Shown piece by piece: positions 19,833 through 26,559 of a DNA stretch of 26,559 nucleotides. A program made the translations under genes and the position numbers. The notes below the pieces were generated by a model. The model searched no databases, was not told the origin of the DNA, and saw only the letters and a program-made list of their open reading frames with translations. The DNA is from Sphaeroforma sirkka (taxonomy: Eukaryota; Opisthokonta; Ichthyosporea; Ichthyophonida), in contig LUCW03000082.1 of assembly GCA_001586965.3 (NCBI GenBank), positions 30,001-56,559 of the forward strand. The letters run 5' to 3'. Position 1 is the first letter of the stretch, and each line of letters opens with the position of its first letter.

Positions 19833-20370
19833 TTGAGCTTTTGTTCAAACTCTTTAGACTCCTCTAGTTTAGCTAAGAATTCGGTTGAGGTTTCCACTTA
19901 GTGGTACCTGCAGGACCGATGCGACAAACAATGGTGTGTTTCCAAGGCGTCTTCTTAATAGAATAGGATCCCTGATACAAGAACGTGTCGGTTTCACGGT
20001 CGACATAAATAGGTTCGTCTTGAATCATATTAATTAAATCACGTATCCATGGGTCGGAGTTACGTAAGGGACAACACAGCGTAATGGTAGATTTAGTAAT
20101 ATTAACATAATTTAACAACTGTGCGATAAGTTGACAAGGTGGGTTAGCCCACGCATTATGCTTTGATAAGTCAAGCTGAAATGCATCACCTTTAGGATGA
20201 GTCAACGACGTATATTCAGAAACCTGTTTGTTATGTTCTGCGGCGAACATATCAACAGTAAATGGACCCCATCGTGATTGAGCGAGGTTAAACCATTTCT
20301 TATTTAGCATCCAATCGGTTGCTAATAACTCTTTGACTGTTTTCTGGTAGTCCGGCACAAGTCGAGAGAG
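19833..20370 (-). repeat. Arm of a ~538-bp inverted repeat (partner 24314-24852)
   Basis: The - strand sequence here matches the + strand at 24314-24852 almost perfectly. Both encode the methyltransferase-like part of family B. The arms are about 4 kb apart and face each other, because the two B copies lie head to head. Confidence 0.92.
19873..20358 (-). pseudogene. Methyltransferase-like domain of family B (fossil)
   Basis: W-G-P-F-T-V-D-M-F-A-A-E-H-N, then D-A-F-Q-L-D and W-A-N-P-P-C-Q-L-I. This order and spacing match the domain annotated as N6-adenine-methyltransferase-like in DIRS retrotransposons (DxFA..N, DAF..DW, NPP). Its presence between RNase H and a DDE integrase is unusual to my knowledge. 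The same domain is at about 24325-24790. Confidence 0.65.
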
Positions 20371-20382
20371 TAAAACCCTAAA
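20371..20382. other. 12-bp telomere-like filler at a B/B junction
   Basis: TAAAACCCTAAA separates the 5'-truncated B copy 1 from the truncated LTR of B copy 2 and belongs to neither. It matches the AAACCCT words seen in the introns. Confidence 0.5.
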
Positions 20383-20446
20383 ACCACTGCTAAATCCTAA
20401 CTGACTAAATTGTATTTTAGTTTAATATAGTTTGAAACCTAGTAAA
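20383..20446 (+). repeat. Truncated LTR fragment of family B, copy 2
   Basis: Reverse complement of about 17304-17370 in the family B LTR (ACCACTGCTAAATCC through TTTGAAACCTAGTAA). No clear primer-binding site could be assigned after it. Confidence 0.8.
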
Positions 20447-20756
20447 TTTTGGGTTCATAACTCCACATCCAAAGGACACTCCAGCACAAATCCGGAGTGA
20501 AAAGGAAGTATTGGACCTTTCCGAAAAAATTTCGGTTTCGCCATCGATGGAGAAGCCATTCCATTCAGCTCAAATCTTGGGGCCGAAGCTGAGGACGCCA
20601 TAACTCGACAACGAGTGGTTGGATCCTCTCAATCTCGACGCCAATGGAACCGCACTGAAGCGCTCTTGAAGGAGCTAGCGGCAGCAGCAGTTGTGGACCC
20701 CTCTATCGTGTCCCACTTGGCTGATATTCTTCCTATACCGAAGAAGAAGAAAAAAT

Positions 20757-20833
20757 TCGGGCCGGGTTTCGAACCCGAGACCTACTGGTTTACCAGCCAG
20801 TATGTTTACCACTAAGCCAGTTACCACTGGCGA
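20757..20833 (-). other. tRNA-like Pol III module (tRNA relic or tRNA-derived SINE head)
   Basis: The - strand carries TGGCTTAGTGG, a perfect A-box (TGGCNNAGTGG), then 33 bases later GGTTCGAAACC, a perfect B-box (GGTTCGANNCC). The T-arm folds (TCGGG, loop TTCGAAA, CCCGG), an ACTGG/CCAGT stem sits where the anticodon arm should be but with an eight-base loop, and a TTTTT Pol III stop follows. The 5' acceptor strand does not pair with the 3' one, so it is not a working tRNA gene. It lies antisense within the leader/gag part of the B copy. Confidence 0.6.
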
Positions 20834-20869
20834 GAGAGATAATATTTCAAAATTTAATCTCTATAGCTC

Positions 20870-21940
20870 TGATGCTACCATCGACCATCCTCTTGACAAA
20901 CCTAACCCTGTCAGAGGATATGATCGTATGGAACTCGATGAGGTTTACCATCCTCGTAATATCGACCCTCATTTGCTCAACTAACCCTGGTAATCACGAT
21001 TTTGGCAATCGCTACACCAGTACCTCGTTAGAGAGTTCCCGCTCTAATCCTGAGGATGAGGAAGTGAGAACCAGACATACTCGTCTCAGGCTATTACGCT
21101 CTGGTATGCAAGTCCTTGAGGACCGTCTATTGAATGACTCTGACCTTGACGATAGGAAAGCGGATAACATTCGCTATCTAATCGATAACAGAGAGAAAGG
21201 AAATAGACACCATCTTGGCACTAGCAGCCCGTAGCACTGAGCATGAGCCTCGTGAACACTTAGAACCAAGCTTTATAAAGCAGCTAGGTAACGCGCAGGC
21301 TGAGGTCGATTTCTCTACTAATGAGAGTACAGTGGAGACACTGAAGGCCTTCGACCAACTTAAGGAGTCTGCCAGCCTTAGGGATAAGCAGATGATGAAT
21401 GCCTTTATTCATTTCTGTGAGCCAGGTGAATGGCGAACTATCTTGAAGGCTCATGAGCCCAACTGGAAAGCCCTACCCTGGCACCAGTTGCGTGATAATA
21501 TACTTAACACCTTTTTTGAAGATGCACGTGACCGTGAACTTCTAGAGTCTCGCAAGTTCTTTGCGAACGATACCACTATTCGAGGTGCTCTAGCTCATAT
21601 GACACATATGAATACTCGGATGGGTGGTCGTACCTATACTGGCGAATATTTATTAATTTGTCAGATGATGGAGACTCTGGGAGCTAACCTCTTTAAGAAA
21701 GTCAATGATGACATCATCGCCTATGGTGATTTGCGATCTATGCCTTGGTCTGTCTTTGAGAAGATAGTACACAAGCATACCAATTCCTCTACTAGAGTAC
21801 TTAGTACCACGAGCTACACCCAGCCCACTAAGCGAAACGCAGTAGAGACTAATACTGCGCGTAGTACTAAGAAACCTCGCACTACTACTGGAGGGGTACT
21901 GGCTCTACTTCTACCGAACCGAAAGGTGATAAGAAGGTGA
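20870..21940 (+). pseudogene. Family B gag-like region (fossil)
   Basis: Two overlapping + frames give an acidic N-terminal part (R-L-R-L-L-R-S-G-M) and a helical capsid-like part (for example W-K-A-L-P-W-H-Q-L-R-D-N-I and T-Y-T-G-E-Y-L) followed by a basic Ser/Thr-rich stretch. Called gag by position before a Cys-rich region and protease and by a general resemblance to Ty3 capsid; family not resolved. Confidence 0.6.
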
Positions 21941-21960
21941 GAGCGCCTTGCAAGAAGTGT

Positions 21961-22579
21961 GGTTACAACCTCACAAAACGTAATGGCAAGTGGAATGGTA
22001 GACACGACCCTGTTAAGTGTGCACCAGGCAAGCCAGATTTTGGACACTATATGAAAGAGTGTGCTACTTGCAAGGGTACTAACGGTTGGCACAAAGAGGA
22101 TTGCAAGGACTTACCAGACGTCCAAGTTAAGCACTGACAGTACCATATGTGCGCACTAGAGCAAGATTATGAGAAAATGTTCAATAAAATCTATACCAAA
22201 GGAGATGAACGTATCTTTCAAACAGTTTTCGTAAATGGAGAAAAAGTTATGGCACTATTTGATCCAGGGGGTTACAACCTCACAAAACGTAATGGCAAGT
22301 GGAATGGTAGACACGACCCTGTTAAGTGTGCACCAGGCAAGCCAGATTTTGGACACTATATGAAAGAGTGTGCTACTTGCAAGGGTACTAACGGTTGGCA
22401 CAAAGAGGATTGCAAGGACTTACCAGACGTCCAAGTTAAGCACTGACAGTACCATATGTGCGCACTAGAGCAAGATTATGAGAAAATGTTCAATAAAATC
22501 TATACCAAAGGAGATGAACGTATCTTTCAAACAGTTTTCGTAAATGGAGAAAAAAGTTATGGCACTATTTGATCCAGGG
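21961..22579 (+). repeat. 309-bp tandem duplication in family B copy 2
   Basis: GGTTACAACCTCAC recurs at 21961 and 22270, and the two units are almost identical over about 309 bp. The unit spans the Cys-rich nucleocapsid-like region (C-x2-C repeated with His) and the beginning of the protease part. Near identity means it is very recent, or an assembly effect. Confidence 0.93.
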
Positions 22580-24852
22580 GCTGAAGTCTCTGCTATCTCA
22601 TGCCGAGTAGCCTACGCTACAGATATGGCTGTCCATAACGAAACAACTGATTTAATCTTGGGAAATGGCAAAGTTACTACTTGCGAACAAGCCATTGACT
22701 ATGCACACATAATGCTGTCAGATAGAAGAGAAGTGAAGACTCACCTAATCGTTACTGACATGTCTCAGAAATACGATTTAATTATAGGTATGACTGATCT
22801 TCTCAGTTTAGGTATAACACTCACTGGTCTGCCTAATGGGCTAGACCCGAATAAAGATCAGTCAGATGATAATATGTTAAAGATACCTAAACCTCCGGAA
22901 GGTGAAGCAAAGGATATGATTCCGCACTTCACCGATATAATTATGGACTTAATTATACAAAACAGGAAGATTGCAATAACTGACTGGTGTATGTTTAAGT
23001 TCTCTAATGGGTACGTTAGACTTGACTTAACAAACGTCGACTTCTCTAAGTTAAAGTGTCCTTCACATAACTACGTGAGTTGGAGACACAAAGACGTTGT
23101 CAAAACCCAAATCGAAGATTGGTTAAAACAGGGTCTAATTGAAATCAATTATGATGCAACCCCAGTTAACTTAGCTCTCTTAGCGGTCGATCAATATAAA
23201 TCTGCTGGAACGTTTAGTAAAAAACAAGAGTAGTACTAGACCTGTCGCCAATCAACAAACTAATTCCGCAACATAGTTTTCCCTTACCTAAGATAAGCGA
23301 GATACTACGCAAAATGGAGGGTGCGACTATCTTTTCCAAGATAGACTTAAAAGCTGCATTCCATCAACTACAGATATATGAGCCTCATAGGAAATACTTT
23401 TCCTTTACTTGGCAAGGTAAGAAGTACCAGTTTAAAGGTGCACCTGAAGGCTTACACATGTTACCTTCTTTCTTCCAACAAGTTATGATGGAACTATTTG
23501 CGGACCTGTCGTATAACGTATCAGTCTATTTAGATGATATAGTTATCTTTACAAAGACAGCACATGAACATGCTAAACTCGTTAAAGAAGTCTTAAAGCG
23601 ACTTAATCATGCTAAACTTAAGATTAACGAAGACAAGTGTTCTTTTGCTAAAGATACTATACACTTACTTGGCTACAAAGTATCTGCAGCAGGGGTAGAA
23701 ATTGATCCTGGCAAGAAACAGTTTCTGTTGGATTTATCAACACCAATTACTGGAAGAGATGTGAACTCTGTGTGTGGGTTTGTTAACTTCTTCTCGGATT
23801 CGGTACCGCATCTTTCTCATTACTTAAAGCCTTTCAGTCACCTACGGCTGCACAAAGGACCTTTGGGAAAGCTTTGGACTAAAGAATGTGATGATGCATT
23901 TAAACTAGTCAAAAGTAAAGTAATGGACGCACCCATCATGCAGTACCCTGTGGATGGGTGTCCCATTCCAAGTAGCAACCGACGCTTCAGATCGAGCGGT
24001 AGGTGGAGTGCTTTACCAAACGATAAATGGTAAACCGCGCTACATACAATTCTTTAGCAAGAGTTATAATAAGAGTCAACGGAATTACCCTACCGTTAAA
24101 CAAGAGCTCCTTGCTATAGTTACTGCGCTAAGACAGTTTAAAGACTACCTTTATGGAAGTTACTTTACTGTCGCCTGTGATCAAAAGTCTTTAACATACT
24201 TAAAAGATATGAACTCTGATTCACAATTGGTGAGCCGCTGGCATGACATTATTGCCAAGTTCGCTTTTATTATGACACACATTCCAGGAATACATAACCA
24301 TCTTCCTGACATGCTCTCTCGACTTGTGCCGGACTACCAGAAAACAGTCAAAGAGTTATTAGCAACCGATTGGATGCTAAATAAGAAATGGTTTAACCTC
24401 GCTCAATCACGATGGGGTCCATTTACTGTTGATATGTTCGCCGCAGAACATAACAAACAGGTTTCTGAATATAGGTCGTTGACTCATCCTAAAGGTGATG
24501 CATTTCAGCTTGACTTATCAAAGCATAATGCGTGGGCTAACCCACCTTGTCAACTTATCGCACAGTTGTTAAATTATGTTAATATTACTAAATCTACCAT
24601 TACGCTGTGTTGTCCCTTACGTAACTCCGACCCATGGATACGTGATTTAATTAATATGATTCAAGACGAACCTATTTATGTCGACCGTGAAACCGACACG
24701 TTCTTGTATCAGGGATCCTATTCTATTAAGAAGACGCCTTGGAAACACACCATTGTTTGTCGCATCGGTCCTGCAGGTACCACTAAGTGGAAACCCTCAA
24801 CCGAATTCTTAGCTAAACTAGAGGAGTCTAAAGAGTTTGAACAAAAGCTCAA
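22544..24852 (+). pseudogene. Family B pol: protease, reverse transcriptase, RNase H, methyltransferase-like domain (fossil)
   Basis: Protease-type L-F-D-P-G-A and D-L-I-I-G-M; reverse transcriptase F-S-K-I-D-L-K-A-A-F-H-Q, V-Y-L-D-D-I-V-I-F and L-L-G-Y-K-V-S; RNase H A-T-D-A-S-D, K-Q-E-L-L-A-I and C-D-Q-K-S-L; then L-P-D-M-L-S-R followed by the W-G-P-F-T-V-D-M-F-A domain. Domain order is Ty3/gypsy-like up to RNase H. Broken. Confidence 0.87.
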
Positions 24853-25134
24853 TGTAGTAAACACATCAAAATACGATACTAAAACCTACTGAGTCTCCCT
24901 GAGGCTCAGTGCGGTGTATTTATTTTTATATTTGATTGTCTACGTGGTCTACAAATAATTCACCTCGTGTGAATTAATTGTAAACTAATTCTAACTCCAC
25001 ACTGATAGTGGTTTAAGGGGACCTTTACTACACTCCCCTCAAGCTCAAGCGTCACCAGTGATTGAAGAGCTTAAAAAATAAATGACCTCTTAAACTATTG
25101 AAAATTAAACATATAAAACTAGTAGTGTAAATTA

Positions 25135-25174
<40 letters not shown>

Positions 25175-25253
25175 GTGAAATCCTTCTGCTGAGTAAGTTC
25201 TTGCCTTGGAAACTGGTCTTTTGAACCATCCCGGCTGTGCTGGTATATTTTCA
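24853..25253 (-). repeat. 3' LTR of family A, copy 2
   Basis: TGTAGTAAACAC... to ...TATTTTCA, about 401 bp. Differs from copy 1 chiefly by an expanded AT run at about 25137-25169. Next to it, at about 25254-25315, the polypurine region (C-run on +) with its GCTAGGGTATCCGCTGG flank is duplicated. Confidence 0.8.
25137..25169. repeat. (AT)n microsatellite within family A LTR
   Basis: About 16 AT steps, against about 3 at the same point in copy 1 (about 14540). A young expansion inside an LTR. Confidence 0.93.
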
Positions 25254-26171
25254 CCCCCCAAAAAGCTAGGGTATCCGCTGGTATGTTTTCACCCCCCCAT
25301 AAGCTAGGGTATCCGCTGGAGTTATACTCGCCTATAAGCTCGAGTTGTGGAATCGTCTTTCGCCTCTATACCGTGGTGAAATCTCACGAGGAGAGACAAA
25401 ACTCCGATCCGGAAGTAGATGATAGACATCTAGTATTCATCAACGTAACGTTGGAATTATTGTTGTTGTGCCGCTTTCTTCTTCTGCCGAGTTTGCTCGG
25501 CTTTGTGGTATGCCGCGATGTCATTCGGATCGTCAAAAGCTTCGGCTGACTCCCAAGTTGGATCACCATCCCGCCAGCGAACCAAGTATTCTGTATTCCC
25601 TGTGGAATCATTCTGTCTATGTCGAATGATGTAACGGAACGAGGAACTATCCTGCCACATATGATCTTCTAAAGGCTTTTCGGTGGCTCTATGGACTAGT
25701 CGCATAAGTTCCACTCTAACTGGTTTACCTTTGAAAGTATCTGGAAGTGAACCATCCTTGTGTGTCAGTTCATATCCTTGTCCCTGTCTGGCTTTGACAA
25801 CGTATGGTCCAAACATTGGTCGCATTGCTTTGGTTGTGCGACCTTCGGACCGTACCATTACCACATCCCCTGGTTGAAAGGCGATAAAATCGTAAGCATG
25901 GAGGCGGTCAAACTGCCTGGATAGTGTGTCTGCGTATTTCTGCGTGACCTTGTAAAGCGTCGGCAAGATAGTGTCGTGCAAACGTTCCAGCCGGTGTGCC
26001 CAAGCCTCATTGGTGACCGGCTGATTCCCGGAAGGTCATCCGTGAAGTCAGCAAACGGAACATGACGGCGACCGAAGTAAGCACTGAATGGTGCTGTCTT
26101 GTGTCGCCGAGATATTCGGAGGTTCTGGCACAGCATAATAAGTGGTAGTCGGACATCCCATGCCGTAGGCA

Positions 26172-26559
26172 TGTAAACTTCGATGGAAATTACTAGGTTT
26201 CAAACTATATTAAACTAAAATACAATTTAGTCAGTTAGGATTTAGCAGTGGTAGCTTGTGTAAGAATGATCGGGACTGCCTCTTGTTAAGAGCCTAAATA
26301 TCCTCGATCACACAGGGCGTACCTCTAGCTGTTCTTTATTGAATAATTTTCACTAGAAGTACTAAGTGTTCATGACCACTTGCCTAATTTGTAAATAGAC
26401 ATAATAACGTAAGTCACGTTAATACATTAGCTGATATAAATAAAGTTCCATCTGAAGATTAGTTAAAAGAGATTATAAAATTTAGTTTATAATATCCCTA
26501 CATCTACTAATGTCTCAAATAGGTCCAAGTAGATGAGTCATACCAAATACTCAGGCTAT
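26172..26559 (-). mobile_element. Family B LTR, copy 3 (runs off the window)
   Basis: Starts TGTAAACTTCGATGG and follows 17290-17740 closely, with one internal stretch of about 65 bp present only in copy 1. It interrupts the family A integrase, at a different place from the B insertion at 17290. The element body, if any, is beyond the right edge. Confidence 0.88.

Larger units (their letters stand above)
17290..20370 (-). mobile_element. Family B, copy 1: Ty3/gypsy-like element with DIRS-like methyltransferase-type domain, 3' part
   Basis: Read on the - strand from 20370: a methyltransferase-like domain, a Lys/Glu-rich linker, an integrase with zinc region and core, a tail with a chromodomain-like stretch (about 18300-18450) and Ser/Pro-rich end, then an LTR (17290-17886). 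The copy lacks gag, protease, reverse transcriptase and RNase H. It is inserted in family A at 17290, within the A reverse transcriptase. About four breaks in what remains. The 538-bp overlap with copy 2 is nearly identical, so it is young. Confidence 0.85.
20383..24852 (+). mobile_element. Family B, copy 2: Ty3/gypsy-like element, 5' LTR scrap to methyltransferase-like domain
   Basis: In + order: a 64-bp LTR fragment (20383-20446), leader, gag-like region (about 20870-21940), Cys-rich nucleocapsid-like region, aspartic protease start (about 22560), reverse transcriptase (about 23030-23900), RNase H (about 23960-24310) and methyltransferase-like domain (about 24325-24790). Family A copy 2 begins at 24853 and cuts it off before the integrase. 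About half a dozen breaks plus an internal tandem duplication and an antisense tRNA-like insert. Broken, young. Confidence 0.87.
24853..26171 (-). mobile_element. Family A, copy 2: LTR, chromodomain and integrase end
   Basis: Mirrors 14257 to about 15507 of copy 1 at about 95 percent identity by eye: LTR at 24853-25253, polypurine region, chromodomain and integrase C-terminal part (25457-26171, - strand). The rest is cut off by a family B LTR at 26172. It is inserted in family B copy 2 at 24852/24853. Broken, with a few breaks in the part present. Confidence 0.88.

Noticed and set aside
20447-20470. Primer-binding site after the family B LTR fragment
   Set aside because: TGGGTTCATAACTCC starts with TGG, but its complement does not look like the 3' end of a tRNA (no T-loop at the expected place), and the LTR end here is truncated.
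20757-20833. A functional tRNA gene
   Set aside because: A and B boxes and T-arm are good, but the acceptor strands do not pair and the anticodon loop has eight bases, so it is a tRNA-like relic only.

Overview
The window looks like nuclear DNA from an intron-rich, repeat-rich eukaryote. Evidence: GT-AG introns with consistent phases, tandem-repeat-filled introns, chromodomain Ty3/gypsy elements and many short TTTAGGG/AAACCCT-like motifs. A protist close to the opisthokont root (for example an ichthyosporean) would fit, but this is a guess from style, not from a marker gene.

Region 1 (1-5404, + strand) is the 3' part of one host gene. Seven exons with fully matching splice phases encode the last 397 residues of a protein with an Fpg/Nei-type zinc finger (C-x2-C-x16-C-x2-C with the conserved Arg of the hairpin), a Thr-rich linker, a SAP domain, a charged linker with a basic patch, a second SAP domain and a Lys/Glu-rich tail. 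The best reading is a DNA base-excision-repair glycosylase of the Fpg/Nei superfamily whose C terminus carries two DNA-binding SAP modules. The catalytic N terminus lies to the left of the window. Four of its six introns are built largely on private tandem arrays (a 153-bp dimeric repeat, a 25-bp minisatellite, a roughly 50-57-bp repeat and a 54-bp repeat).

Region 2 (5405-13300) is gene-poor. A degenerate satellite-like family occurs in one orientation at about 7290-8830 and in the opposite orientation at about 10380-12070 and 12905-13300, so the whole is a large, old, mirror-like arrangement. Between and within the arms are small decayed retroelement remnants, the clearest being an integrase scrap at 8837-8956.

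Region 3 (13305-26559) is a mutually nested pile of fossil LTR retrotransposons. Family A is a chromodomain Ty3/gypsy element present as two - strand 3' parts (14257-17289 and 24853-26171). Family B is a second Ty3/gypsy-like element whose polyprotein carries, between RNase H and integrase, a domain resembling the methyltransferase-like domain of DIRS elements. It is present as a - strand part (17290-20370), a + strand part (20383-24852) and an LTR piece (26172-26559). B sits in A at two different sites and A sits in B once. An older relative of B is at 13305-14256. All copies are incomplete. A tRNA-like Pol III module with intact A and B boxes lies antisense in the leader/gag part of the + strand B copy.
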